Shown: piece by piece, positions 1-13,913 of the stretch | How the letters are laid out: each line of letters starts with the position of its first letter | Numbering within the stretch: the first letter of the stretch is position 1 | The notes under the pieces: generated by a model | What the model was told of the DNA's origin: nothing | Seen by the model: the letters and a program-made list of their open reading frames with translations, nothing else | Database searches by the model: none | Made by a program: the position numbers and the translations under genes | Source of the DNA: Doris montereyensis | Lineage: Eukaryota; Mollusca; Gastropoda; Nudibranchia; Dorididae | Reading direction: 5' to 3' | DNA length: 64,000 nucleotides | Assembly: GCA_037039925.1 (NCBI GenBank) | Contig: JAXRKP010001620.1 | Location: forward strand, 5,001-69,000

Positions 1-559
1 TCGGCCTGCTGACCTTGACATTGAGTCAACAGAATGAGGTCAATCGTGGTCACATTTAATTTTCTTGCAAGCTAGATCTAACCGATTTGGTTTGGTTTGA
101 CACGGCGCATTGATTTCTCTCCTTCACCAAAAAGACGATGATTGTTTAATTTGAGACGAATAATAATCTCTTTAAATAATATATTGCTTTTTTGATTTCA
201 GTCTTCTGATAATTAAAGTCCACGATGATAAGGGGTGTAATAACTAACATATATTTTGACCTACAATGGACTATATCGTGACCTCGGAGCCTCTCTCAAG
301 ATCGGGCATTTCCCTCGGTCAGAGTCCAATATAGGTCAATTATAAAACCCCGTAAGAACAAAGAAAAGACAACTGCAGTACAAAGGAAGGACAGGGCGAC
401 CCCATGCGTCGGAAGGCATCGCCAGGCCACGAAAAGAAAGCCTCACTTCCACTCCAGCCAAGCTGAATGTGATACGCTCTAGTCTTTCTTCCTACTTGGC
501 TTTTTATACAAGTGTTTATTTGAACGTCCTTTTTCATAACCAGTCTTAGCAGCCGCTAG
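1..559. other. No gene seen
   Basis: AT-rich single-copy-looking sequence. I see no exon with credible splice sites and no recognisable repeat. Short open frames here have no coding character. Confidence 0.5.
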
Positions 560-800
560 GGGTCACTACCGTCATTAAAGAGACATAAAAGAAATATTGA
601 AGTTTTGGAGTCACACAGTGACGGAAACAAAGCAGATATAGATCTAGATCTAGATCCATGAGAGAATAACAGAAAAAATAATTGGGCATCACACAGAATC
701 GAACCCACAAACTCCGGGTCGGCACCCATCGCCTTGCATGCCATGAAAATGAAAAGAACGCACTACCAACCTTGCTAACTAGGCTAACCACGTAAAGCGT
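560..800 (-). mobile_element. tRNA-derived SINE, family A, degraded
   Basis: On the minus strand this carries the same order of blocks as the cleaner copies near 15.2 kb: a tRNA-like head, a B-box-like stretch (GAATCGAACCC on the + strand), the CGGCACCCATCGCC block and the CATGAAAA block. It is interrupted by a run of CTAGAT repeats at 638-656. Assignment rests on shared blocks with the other copies in this window. Confidence 0.6.
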
Positions 801-1199
801 TGCGATGGGAACTTCTGTTATATATTTCACTATTGAACTACTGCTGCTTCTACATATACTGCTGTTGCTGCTGCAAACACTGTGCTCCTGTAATCTGACT
901 GTTGTACCCAGCATAAGACAATCGTGAGCAGAGGTACTGGTAACCTATTTCTCTTCTTTCATTCTTTCACAAGTCTTTCATCATTACCCATTCCTCTTTA
1001 TCAAACCTAGAATCTCCGCATGGATGATTAGGGTAAATTACAATAAATCTACACCTGAAAACTTTAAGCAAAGCTGTCATTACGATAAGGGATTCCTCTT
1101 TTTCATACCATTGTTGGAAACACCAGGACTACAGAGCAGAATGGGACCCTTGCCTGGTTAGGTGTGAAGAAATGACATCCTCTCCCTGCAGACAAGACG

Positions 1200-2010
1200 G
1201 GCCATTGGATGGTAGGTACTTGCTCACTGGACCATAACACGACAGTATATGTACTTATTCATTGAACCATGACCATGACAGAATGAGTACCTCATTGGAC
1301 CATGATATTAACAGTATCTGTACTTGCTCATTGGACCATGACTTGACAGTACGATGACCATGACCACGACATACAGACACTTGCTCATTGGATCATGACC
1401 ATGGCAGTGTAAGTGCTTCTCATTGAACTGTGACCACAACAGAATAGGTACTTGTTCATTGAACCATGACCATGGCAAGGTATATGTAATTGTTCATTGG
1501 ACCATGACCTTGGCGAGTATAGGTATAGGTACTTGCTCATTGGACCAGAGCAATAACAGTATAGGTACTTACCATTTGGACCATAACCTTGGAGTATAGG
1601 TACTTTTCATTAAACCGTGACCAAAACAGAATAGGTACATGCTCATTGAACCATGACCAGTGCCAGTATATGTAATTGCTCATTGGACCATGACCTTGGC
1701 AGTATGGGTATAGATACTTGCTGATTGGACCATGACCATAACAATATAAGTACGTGCTCATTGGACCATGCACGTGACAGCATCGGTACTTGCTCATTAG
1801 ACCATGGCCATAACAGTATAGGTACGTGCTCATTTGACCATGACCATGGCAGTATATGTACTTGCTCATTGGACCATGCACATGACAGTATCGGTACTTG
1901 CTCATGGGACATGGCCATAACAGTATAGTACTTGCTCTTGACCATGACCTTGGGCAGTATGTACTTGCTCATTGCACAATGCCCATAACAGTATAGATAT
2001 TTGCATAACG
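1200..2010. repeat. Minisatellite, about 36 bp unit
   Basis: Imperfect tandem copies built round TTGCTCATTGGACCATGACC and ATAGGTACT, roughly 20 units, with many small indels. Long open frames on both strands here are by-products of a unit length divisible by three, not genes. Confidence 0.9.
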
Positions 2011-2239
2011 GTGTAGGTACTTCTGTCATGCTCCGACAAAACACCTAGTTTTCCAAACCACAGTTTTGAGATATTTGCAATTTAAAGTTTTAGTCATATC
2101 TTGAAAAATGAATGCATAATGGGTTTTTCTCTAAAGTATGAAAGAGCCTTTACATTTACAAATACTTAGAGAATCTCTACCTGTTTTCAGTCTCTCTCTT
2201 ATCTCTCTCTTTCTCTCTTAGAATAACAGTAACACAAAA

Positions 2240-3164
2240 CCTTGTGGATATCTTTATGAAGAAAAAAAGATTTGAAGAAGAAGCTATTTTCATGTTATTC
2301 TTTAGTAGCAAAAATCTATTAGCCAATCATTTCTCTCCATTTGGACAAGTTGTTGTCTTCTCTCCCTTTTTACCTGTGTTTAAAATCGTCTTACTCCTCC
2401 CGATGTTTCTTATATTGTTGCCTAATCTGAACTGGTCGTTTAAATCTCATAAAACCATTAGTTCCTGTTTTGTGTTCAAGATTTTCTGCAGCTATTTGTA
2501 AATCGTTTTTGAAGGTATCTTTTTCCATCGTTAGTGGCGTCTTCGTTTGGTCCATAAGCTATTAATAATTTAATTTCTCTTCCTTTTGGTTTAATATTTA
2601 TCTCTAATAGCCATTGGGCTTATAAAATTCCAGCTTTTTAGTAGCCTTTCATGCCTTTTATGCACTAATGTGGAGACCTACTTCTGCTCTAGCTCTGTCT
2701 TTGACATATACTCTGAGAAGATGAAAATATGATTTCGTCCTACATTTTCTATTCCTTGTCCTTTTTCTTTGTTTCTGTAATGGCCATAAAAAATGTCTAC
2801 TTTGAAATTTTTCCATTTCTTCAACTAATTTTAATTATTTTCCATTTATTGACCTAACATTCCATGTTCCAAAAATCACAGTCCGTGTTCGTTTCCATTT
2901 TCGTCGTTGAAAGGTCTCCATTTCCGGGTATAATTATATATTTCTCTGCATCAGTTGGGTTTCGGATAAGCAGGATTAGCCCACTGTACCCTAAGTAGAT
3001 GGTGGGCCTGCCACCCTGAGGCCCCCTACCAGGCCTTGTTATTTTCTGTCAGGGTTAACTCCCTTAGCCTTTGGTCAACCAAGACCGACCTGAAAGGCAG
3101 CAGGAAACTTGTGGAGGGCAGGATCATCTATTCCCGTACATGTGCTTACCTGTCCACTGCCCGG
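2240..3164 (-). pseudogene. Non-LTR retrotransposon 5' fragment (endonuclease region), broken
   Basis: Minus-strand translation gives pieces of an endonuclease/exonuclease/phosphatase domain, starting FGTWNVR near 2870 and followed by a block like that of the better-preserved copy at 43234-44319. Both copies end at the same 5' sequence (CCGGGCAGTGGACAGG on the minus strand), so this one reaches the element's 5' end. Several frameshifts and stops make it dead. A 35 bp minisatellite begins exactly at its outer edge. Confidence 0.8.
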
Positions 3165-4080
3165 ATAATCTCTTATAACCGTAATGTACCATGTAAAATG
3201 GCATCTCTTGTTTTCTGTCTTATGGCATGTAACTCTTATCTCTTATAACCGTAATGTACAAGTAAATAATGTACCGTAAAATCTGCTTATAACCAGGAGT
3301 AAAATGGCATCTCTTATAACCGTAATGTACAATGTAAAATGCATCTCTTATAACCGCATGTACTGTAATAATGTATGTAAATGGCGCCTCTTATAACCGT
3401 AATGTACAATGTAAAATGGCATCTCTTATAACCGTAATGTACAATGTAAAATGGCATCTCTTATAACCGTAATGTACCATGTAAAATGGCGCCTCTTATA
3501 ACCATAACAAACAATGTAAATGGCATCTCTTATAACCGTAATGTACCATGTAAGAGCTCTTTATAACCGTAATGTAGCAAGTGTAAATGGCAATCTCTTA
3601 TAACCGTAATGTACAATGTAAAATGGCATCTCTTATAACGTAATGTTTTGTTCAATGTAAAATGGCATCTCTTATAACCGTAATGTACAATGTAAAATGG
3701 CATCTCTTATAACCGTAATGTACAATGTAAAATGGCATCTCTTATAACCGTAATGTAGCATGTAAAATGGCATCTCTTATAACCGTAATGTACAATGTAA
3801 AATGGCGCCTCTTATAACCGTAATGTACCATGTAAAATGGCATCACTTATAACCGTAATGTACCATGTAAAATGGCGCCTCTTATAACCGTAATGTAAAA
3901 TACAATGTAAGATGGCGCCTCTTATAACCGTAATGTACCATAACCGTAAAATGGCATCTCTTATAACCGTAATGTACAATGTAAAATGGCAATAACCGTA
4001 ATGTACAATGTAAAATGGCATCTCTTATAACCGTAATGTACCATGTAAAATGGCCTCTTATAACCGTAATGTAAAAGCAA
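3165..4080. repeat. Minisatellite, 35 bp unit
   Basis: About 25 copies of a 35 bp unit containing CTCTTATAACCGTAATGTAC and AATGTAAAATGGCAT; adjacent good copies start at 3661 and 3696. Variants include a GCGCCTC form and truncated units. The array starts directly at the 5' end of the LINE fragment to its left. Confidence 0.95.
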
Positions 4081-4339
4081 GGAAAATCAGGACTGTGACT
4101 GCTGATTATGCCACCCGCAAGAGGAGTAGCATGGACTTACGTAATACGTAATTTTACCCATGTAAAAAACCCAACAACCTTATTGAATGCATACGATTAT
4201 TAAAAACAGCATTTAAAATCGACTCTACTAAGTAAATTGTCAACACTAATCGATGGTTTCAATCTCTCCACAGCGACTTTGATTCGATCTTTGATTTGAT
4301 CTTTGATTTCGCTACTACTAAGGTGATCTGTTGTTTTGA

Positions 4340-4660
4340 TGTTGGTAGTTTTGTTTTAAAATAGTGCCCGGATTGCCCTTCAAATCCAAGGTATCTTAAA
4401 CGCGCACAGAGAGTTGTGATCTGCACAGCTTTGGTTGGATCTCAAAACAATCGTCCGTCTCCGATGGGACTAGGTGTAAATCCACCTATCTGGACAGGGC
4501 AAGGTGGGGTTTACTCCAAAAAAAAGAAAGAAGAAAAAAAGCAACACAACAAGCTTAAAAAACCATTTTAAGTATTCAACTTCTTTGGACTTGAACCCAC
4601 GACATTTTGGTGAAGGGCTAACACTTTGTCTCTAGATTTCCAAATCCCCGCTCCTCTGAT
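4340..4660 (-). mobile_element. SINE family B, degraded
   Basis: Shares with copies at 37625-37930 and 62880-63200 the ordered blocks GTGATCTGCACA, CGTCCGTCTCCGATGGGACT and AGGTGTAAATCCACCT, in the same orientation. The opposite strand of the family carries a tRNA-like GGTTCAA B-box-type sequence. It is truncated and diverged. Confidence 0.65.
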
Positions 4661-4889
4661 TACCTTCCCCTTCTCTCAAAATCCCCCTCCCTGCACAGAC
4701 GACGGCCGATCCAGTCATGTGTTGCTACAAGGTGGTCAAAGTCTGGTTCAAGTGGTGGGGTTTGCCAAAACACTCTGGAGAGCTATCTGTTGGAGATTAT
4801 AGGAGAACAGGTTGCTGTCCAGTTTGCTTTCTGTCTACCCAATTGTCCATATTAGTCTGACCTCTATCCTTCGACAGTTCAGTTTGGGT

Positions 4890-6260
4890 GACCCTAGAGA
4901 GAGAGAGAGACTAGAGAGAGAGAGAGAGATAGATAGATAGATAGATAGGCATGAAATGAACATAGATAGTAGTTATATATATATATTTATATGGATATAG
5001 ATAGATATATAGATATATAGACACATAGATATAGATAAATAGAAAGATAGATAGATAGATGGATAGATAGATAGGTAAATAGATATACAGATAGACAAAT
5101 AGACATATTATTGTTGATGATATATATTCGCATTATAGAACATGAATATTATAAAATACGTATTGATAGATAGTGACGTCACCAAATAGATAGATGATAG
5201 ATAGATAGAAAGATAGAAAAAGATAGCTTTGGATAATTTTGAAAAGAAAAATCTTAGATAGATAGATTGTTATAGATAGATACAAACATAATAATAATAA
5301 TAATAATAATATGTATATGTATGTATTTAAAAATTCAATTCATCACATGTAAAGTTATGATTTGTATATTAGATAGATTGCAGTAACAATGATAAAAATA
5401 TAACTCCACCTCAAAAGATCACATGGCAGAAAACAGAACTAAAAGATGATGTACAGACATAAGTGTCATTGAAATGATTGATGCAAATAAGGATAGAAAA
5501 AACAATTACTCTATTCCAATTAATGTACTGATATATATATTTATTCAAAGGAACACAATTTATTACTGTTTGAACAGATTGTAGTCCTTTATAGTTAAAA
5601 TGATTGATTAAAAACATTCAAATGCCAGCATATTATGAAGGGAAAGAAGGTAGAATAACAAAGAAAAAAGATAAAATAGAAAATCCCAAGAGAGAAAGTA
5701 CAAAGAGAGACATGAAAGGTCTTGCAACTAGAGAACGGAGGTAAGAGAGAAATTAGAGAGAGAGAATTTTAGAGAGAGAGAGAGATTAGATAAAGAAGCC
5801 AATGAGAGAGTCACAGAGAGAGAGATGAGAGAGAGAGACTTAGAAATAAGACAATTGTTTCAGCAACAGATAGGTGAGTCATAAGTCAGAGAGCATAATG
5901 ATATATTATATAGCAAGGGACGGACAGAGAAAGGAGAGAGGGAGAGAGAGAGATAGAGATAGAGATAGAGATAATAAGATAGATAGATAGATAGAAGAGA
6001 CATGATAGACAGAGAGATAAACAATAGAGACAGACAGATGAACAGACAGACAGACGCATACAGACATAGATATATAGATAGATAAAATGATAGATAGGAG
6101 AGGTAGATATATTGATTAGCAGTCAATATGTTGATAGATAGATAGATAGAGGGAGAGGGCAAGAGACATGCAGAAAGAAGAAGAGAGAAAGACGAGAAGA
6201 GAGATAGAGAGACAGAGAGAGATAGAGAGAGAGAGAGGGGAGAGAGAGAGAGGATACGGT
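4890..6260. repeat. GA- and GATA-rich simple repeats
   Basis: Alternating tracts of (GA)n and (GATA)n with interspersed AT-rich sequence; the densest parts are 4895-5100 and 5920-6255. An (AAT)n run lies at about 5290-5310. Open frames rich in Ser/Leu/Tyr here are repeat translations. The interval 5300-5640 between the dense parts holds nothing recognisable. Confidence 0.85.
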
Positions 6261-6469
6261 GGGGAATAGGAGTCAGGTGTCTTCCCCATGGAACACAACA
6301 GGATGGCTAGCTGTGCCAGGATTAGAATATGGGACCTTATGGTCCCAAATATAGGCAGCCTAACCCGCGGCCATCGACGCCACGTTTTGACCTTGAAAAG
6401 TTGTACAGTTGTGTGAAACATACTTTGTGTTAAAAGACTCAGGAGATAATATTAAGTTGCACGTCTGGA

Positions 6470-7980
6470 GAAAGGTTATTTCTCATGTTCCATCTCACCT
6501 TCCTCTAACAGCAAGAACAAAGGTTGTTTCTCATGTTCCATCTCACCTTCCTCTAACAGCAAGAACAAGGTTGTTTCTCATGTTCCATCTCACCCCCTTT
6601 AACAGCAAGAACAAATGTTGTTTCTCATGTTCCATCTCATTCCCCTGTAACTGCAATAGTAAAGGTTGTTTTGTCCTGTTCCATCTCATTCCCCTGTAAC
6701 AGGAAGAACAAAGGTTGTTTTGTCCTGTTCCATCTCATTTCCCTGTAACAGGAAGAACAAAGGTTGTTTGATCATGTTCCATCTCATCCCCCTGTAACAG
6801 GAAGAACAAAGGTTGCTTTGTCGTGTTCCGTCTCATTCCCCTGTAACAGGAAGAACAAAGGTTGTTTTGTCATGTTCCATCTCATCCCCCTGTAACAGGA
6901 AGAACAAAGGTTGCTTTGTCATGTTCCATCTCATCCCCCTGTAACAGGAAGAACAAAGGTTGTTTTGTCCTGTTCCATCTCATTCCTCTGTAACAGGAAG
7001 AATAAAAAGTTGTTTTGTCATGTTTCGTCTCATTCCCCTTTAACAGGAAAAACAAAGGTTGTTTTGTCACGTTCCATCTCATTCCCCTGTTCATCCTCCC
7101 TTTACAGCAATAGCAAAGGTTGTTTTGCCATGTTCCATCTCACAATCTCCTTTAACAGCAAGAGCAAAGGTTGTTTCTCATGTTCCACCTCATCCCCCTT
7201 TAACAGCAATTAAAAGGTTGTTTCTCATGTTCCATATCATCCCCCTTTAACAGCAAGAGCAAAGGTTGTTTCTCATGTTCCATCTCATGGATGATCCCCC
7301 CTTTACAGCAGTAGCAAAGGTTGTTTCTCATGTTCCATCTCATCCCCCTTTAACAGCAAGAGCAAAGGTTGTTTCTCATGTTCCATCTATGTTCCCCCTT
7401 TAACAGCAATAGCAAAGGTTGTTTTGTTATGTTACAAACCTTTCAGAGCAAATCCCATGGTTTTTAACAGCAAGAGCAAAGTTCTGTGTTTGGCCTTGAA
7501 AGGTTTTTTAAGTTTGTTTTTACATATCATCCCCCTTTAACAGCAAGAGCAAAGGTTGTTTCTCATGTTCCACCTCATGAGAGACGGTTGTTTCTCATGT
7601 TCCATCTCATTCCCTCTGACAGCAAGAGCAAGGTTGTTTCTCATGTTCCATCTCATTCCCCTCTAACAGCAAGAACAAAGGTTGTTTCTCATGTTCCATC
7701 TCATTCCCCTCTAACAGCAAGAGCAAAGGTTGTTTCTCATGTTCCATCTCATTCCCCTCTAACAGCAAGAGCAAAGGTTGTTTCTCATGTTCCCATCTCA
7801 TTCACCTCTAACAGCAAGAGCAAAGGTTGTTTCTCATGTTCCATCTCATTCCACCTCTAACAGCAAGAGCAAATGTTCCATCTCATTCCCCTCTAACAGT
7901 AAGAGCAAAGGTTGTTTCTCATGTTCCATCTCATTCCCCTCTAACAGCAAGAGCAAAGGTTGTTTCTCATGTTCCATCGC
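6470..7980. repeat. Minisatellite, 48 bp unit with acceptor-like core
   Basis: About 30 imperfect copies of a 48 bp unit: GTTGTTTCTCATGTTCCATC, then TCATTCCCCTCTAACAG, then CAAGAGCAAAG. Neighbouring good units start at 7681 and 7729. The left half carries variants (GTTTTGTCATG). The unit looks like a polypyrimidine tract ending in AACAG, and the array stops about 20 bp before the candidate exon at 8000. Confidence 0.95.
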
Positions 7981-7999
7981 CAAGTGTTCTGTTTGTCAG

Positions 8000-8070
8000 G
8001 CCGTTATCACAAACTCTCACTGGAGGACGTTCGGAATATGGAAGCACGGACCAGTCAGGAACTTGAACAG
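8000..8070 (+). CDS. Candidate orphan internal exon, unknown protein
   Basis: A 71 bp open block is preceded by TTCTGTTTGTCAG and followed by CAG|GTAAAT, both good splice sites. In the frame implied (phase 1 in, phase 0 out) it encodes RYHKLSLEDVRNMEARTSQE followed by LEQ, charged and helix-prone, unlike the surrounding repeats. I cannot name a family and found no flanking exon that joins it. It could be a real exon of a gene lying mostly outside the window, or chance. Confidence 0.35.
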
Positions 8071-8353
8071 GTAAATTATTATTATTGTACTCATTTGCAA
8101 AAGAAACTGCACACTTCATAGTTTTACTCTCAATTACTCATTTTAAGTAACGGGGGTTTGACACATCCTTCAGGTAGGAATTGAACCATGTCTATGTCTG
8201 TCTTGATCAATAAAAAAGTTTGCTCATTGTCGACCTTGGTGTTTTGAAACTCCATAATTTATTCCAGTGAGTACATTTTCAGAGAAGTCTGGAAATCTAT
8301 GTTTCAAAATTAAGCTGACTCTACTAGAACATATAGCGAAAACCAGATAGATT

Positions 8354-9440
<1,087 letters not shown>

Positions 9441-9959
9441 TTAGACAGAGTACAGAGAGATTCTCAGAAACCACTGTAGAGAGTTAGATGAGTCACAGAG
9501 ATTATTATATCAGATTAGTAGAGACTGACATTTTCCATTGTACACAGACAGACATTGAGACAGAAATCAGACAGACAGAAAAGAGAGGACACAGTGCAAA
9601 CAGACACAAAGACAATTAAGAGACTGAGGCAAGAGCTCATGATTTTTGCTAAGAACCTGAGCAGATCATTTGAAATCTACCTGTGACATATGGAGGGTGA
9701 GGGAGCCGTGGTTCTGAGAGAGAGGTCAGAGTTAAGATGTAGAGCTGTAATTAATTTAGTATTTTTAGATAGATACAAATACTGTATCAATATATTCTGA
9801 TGGTCAACGCTGTGTGTATCAGACTATAGAAATGTTCAGACATTTGTCTCAAAGACAAGACAGACAGAAAAACAAACAAATTAGTAACGGACAAAATGAA
9901 TTTGTGGATCGGGTGCAAAACAATATTTTCCCAACAATTAAAATACTGATTTGACTCAA

Positions 9960-10003
9960 GTAATAATAATAATAATAAGCAGATCATTTGAAATAATGAA
10001 TAA

Positions 10004-10034
<31 letters not shown>

Positions 10035-10244
10035 TTAAGATGTACAGCTGTATATAATATTAATACATAGATAGATAAAATAATAAAATAATAGACAGAG
10101 GTCAACAATAATAATAATAATGTTCTGCCAGATATAATAAGAGAAGAATTTAAAATAATAATAATAATAAGGATAATAATGAATTAAGAGAGAGATAATA
10201 ATAGAGAATAATAGATAGAGAATAATAATAATAATAATAATAAC

Positions 10245-10309
<65 letters not shown>

Positions 10310-10640
10310 TAGATAATAATAATAATAATAATAATAATAACAGATAATAATAATAGGCAATAATAATAATAATAATAACAATATAATAATAATAATAATA
10401 ATAATAAATGAGAATTATAATAATAGATAAGAGAGAGAAGAACTATAATAATTAATAATAACAATAGAGCCATAATAAGGCTAACAATAAATAATAATAA
10501 TAATAATAATAATAAAATAATAATAATAATAAGAATAATAATAAAATAATAATAATAATAATAACAATTAAAATAATAATAATAATAATAAAACATCGAA
10601 TAAGTGTAATAATAAGAAGAAGAATAATAATAAAAACAAA
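9960..10640. repeat. (AAT)n microsatellite region
   Basis: Interrupted AAT/ATA trinucleotide runs, longest about 10215-10400, with short GATA and GAGAGA interruptions. Confidence 0.95.
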
Positions 10641-11340
10641 CAAAACAAGAAAGAACAGCCTGAGAAATCATGAGATCGTTGTTGCATCAACTTTGGTCAA
10701 GATCAAATTCCATGTCCCTTTGTTTCTCTCCATATTTATTAGGTTACTGAGGCAATCTACCATCGTCCATCTTCAAATAATTATTTTAATGAAAAAATCA
10801 ATTTCATCTCAAATCTTTGGAGCCAACAGGTTTTGCCATTTCACCTCAGTCTCTACTCTCTCTTGAACTTTCACTCAAGAAGTATTCTCATAACTCAAAA
10901 GAACGATTCAACTCTTGAAATCATTAGCCGTCTGGAACTGAGCTGCTGCTAAATGATAACTCAAGGGGAGGAGTGAAAACCGAGTCAATTTGTTCCCTCT
11001 TATCATTAGGCAGATTTATGCGATTTAAATTAGACAAATGGAAGAGGACACCATCAAATACTGACTTAAAGTTCTCCTTGAAGTGTCAAGCCACAAGAAG
11101 AACAATAAGAAGTACATGTGATTTATCTCGATCTCTTTGGTTGTTCTTTCATAATTTCTTCCAACTGTTGGCCATAAGAACCTCCCCTACGAATAAATTT
11201 TCCTGATTCCGTAACTGTTGCCATTTAATACCGAGAAAAAAGTGTCAATCTATACAATCTGACGACCGCCGTTCGAATTGCTTGGGTTTTTAAAACGCTG
11301 TCTGACTGAGGTTATTTTACCTGACTTTGCCTTATCATTG
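10641..11340. other. No gene seen
   Basis: Single-copy-looking AT-rich sequence. One open frame near 10973-11206 has no motif and no convincing splice context. Confidence 0.4.
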
Positions 11341-12650
11341 AACGGTGTTAATGTTTTTTCAAGCCACTGTTATAACAAGATAAAAAAATGTTGATAAAAC
11401 CATCTTGTTATTAGATCTTATTCATCACGATACACTATGTTTTTGTTTAACTTTAAACCTGACCATTGAATCATTAATTATTTTCATAGCTCTAAAAAAA
11501 TTTGAACTGATGACCACGTGTTTTATTTCTTTTTTCTTCACAAAACTGACGATGTTCTTTTGTATTTTATAAAACCAACTTGTTATTTCTTTTTCAAGTC
11601 ATAAAACTGACCAGATTTAGATTTATGTCTTAAAAATAAATAAAACATGACTGACTATGCTTTAAAAAATCAAAGACCTAAACTGATCTAGATCCCTGTC
11701 ATTAAAAAAAATCATTGGATCCCTGTCATTAAAAAAATCATAAACTGACTAGGTCCCTGTCATTAAAAAAAAAATCATAAAACTGGCGATATATGTCTTT
11801 TTTTTTAAATCATTAAACTGACAAAGCCATTTTTTACAATCATAAAACTGACTATGCCATTTTTTACAATCATAAACCTGACTACATCTAGACTTTTTTT
11901 AAAAATCATAAAACTGACAAGATGTGTGTCATTTACTTTCCAAAAATCATAAAACTGACTATGCCATTTTTTAAATCATAAAACTGATTAGATCTACGTA
12001 ATTTCTTTTAAATTATGAAAATAATAAAATTGACGATACATGTCGTTTAAAAAAAAAAGCATAAAATTGACTATACCATTTTCTACAATCATAAAAGTGA
12101 CTAGATCTGTCATTTTGTTTCATCATAGACTCACTATGCCATTAAAAAAATCATAAAACTGATTAGATATATGTCATTTAAAAAATCATAAAGCTGATTA
12201 GATATATGTCATTTTTAAAAAAATCATAAAACTGACCATTCCATTTTTAAAAAATCATAAAACTGACTAGATGTCATGTTTTCTTAAATGATAAAAATGA
12301 CTAGGTGTATGTCCTTTTTTCTTTTAACCATAAAACTCTAACTGTAACTAGATCTAAATCTATGTCATGTTGTTTCTCATAAAACGAACTAGATCTAGAT
12401 TATGTCTTTCCTTTTTTTTTTTGTCAATCATAAAACTGATCATGTCATATTTACAATCATAAAACTGATTATGCCAGTTTATTAGACTTATAAAACTGGC
12501 TAGATGTACATCAGTTTTTCTTCATAAAGTTGACTACGGCAATTTAAAATAAATAATAAATCTGTCTATATCCTTTTTAAAAAAATCATAAAACGATGTT
12601 ATCTAAAAAAAATTTAAATCATACGATCAACCTCGTTATATATTTATGTT
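11340..12650. repeat. Degenerate tandem repeat, TCATAAAACTGACTA core
   Basis: About 30 diverged copies of a roughly 35-50 bp unit, each with ATCATAAAACTGAC, a variable TAGATCTATGTC part and an A- or T-run. Unit length varies because of the homopolymers. Confidence 0.85.
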
Positions 12651-13539
12651 TGTTTTAAAAATGACTATGTCTATGTTGTTTAAAAAGTTGATATTTTAAA
12701 AAAAAAGCTGTTTCTAATTGATGAAACTGACCACGTTCTTTCCTCGCTTCGTTGTTATGAAAAAAGAAACTCCTAACAAAACAACAGACTTGTTGTTTTT
12801 CCTTCTGACATTGCACTGTGAGATGCCTGTATAAGTGTGTCGATATTACTGGTCTGTTATCTTTAATTGTCTTCTGACATCGAAACGTCACGTGTCTGTT
12901 CTTTTTCTTCGGTGGAAATTATCGCCAAAAAAAACAGTAGGTCTAAGTTCCAGTAAATTTCCGCCTTGGAGTTTGATTGGATAATATCTAGGCGATCTAA
13001 GTAACAGATCGCCAGGATAATCTCCAATCGCGTGTTTACGCAATAAACCAGCTAAATCGTTTGATCCACTTCATGCGGTGATCTCAGTGTGAATATAAAG
13101 GAATCTGCAAGATGAAATATATGTGAAAGAGTGAAAACAAAAAAATAAGTAAGATCTTGTTTCTGTCTATTTTTTTTCTCCTTTTCTACTCATCGTCATT
13201 ATCACTGTCTTCTTTCCTTGATTCAGTCCAAACTAGTATATTGCTCCTTTGTTGTCTCGAAGGGTCATACCCGAAAGGTCACGTGGCTGTTCTGTTTTCT
13301 GTGTTAGAGATGTCAGGATTGTCGTTTATCAATATAAAAGTTATTCCCTTATGCTACTATTGTGATTTTAGTACCTACATCCACAGCTAAAGCTAATGAT
13401 GTAGTGGGTTTGTTGTTGGGCCTTTTTTTTTCTTCTCCTTGTTGTAATAGTAGTTTTTTTTCCGGACTGACAGTATACTACAAATAGTTGGTAGTAGTAA
13501 TAGTAAGTGTTGTAGTATGTAGTAGGACCCCTTCTCCAT

Positions 13540-13680
13540 CGTCCGTCTAATAGGGGTTGGTGGGTGCTACTAGTAGGTCCTACTTCTTTTCTTTCCCTCT
13601 TTCCTTATCTTTCATCTTGCTGTTTCCTCTTAGTTCACCCCTGAGATGTTGTCATGGTGGACAGGGTAGTTTTCTTAAAT
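13540..13680 (-). repeat. Dispersed repeat family R1 copy
   Basis: Reverse-orientation copy of the R1 family: blocks GGTGGGTGCTACTAGTAGG, TCCTACTTCTTTTCTTTCCC, TCTTTCATCTTGCTGTTTCC and TCACCCCTGAGAT occur in the order and direction opposite to the copy at 27525. R1 is a non-coding repeat of about 140 bp defined here from its many copies; its class (SINE or MITE) is not clear. Confidence 0.75.
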
Positions 13681-13913
13681 TGATGGGAATAGGTGTCACC
13701 CCCCCACCCGCTTCGTGGACCAAAAGGAGTGGGTTTACTTAGTCTAGGAGTGTCAACCTGTGGGGTTTGATTGAGAAGCTGACATCCTGCCTATGCACTA
13801 CTGAGAACCCATAATGCTCATAATGTAAAGTTCTAGTAAACTTAATTCGTTTTAGCTAGTAGTGTGTTTTAGTAGTAGTAGTAGGTTGCCATATTGAATT
13901 TTAAGTTTAGTGG

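Noticed and set aside
3200..4080. CRISPR-like array
   Set aside because: Units are directly adjacent with no unique spacers, in an animal genome; it is a minisatellite.
10150..10671. Tyr/Leu/Ile-rich frame of 173 residues
   Set aside because: (AAT)n microsatellite translated on the minus strand.
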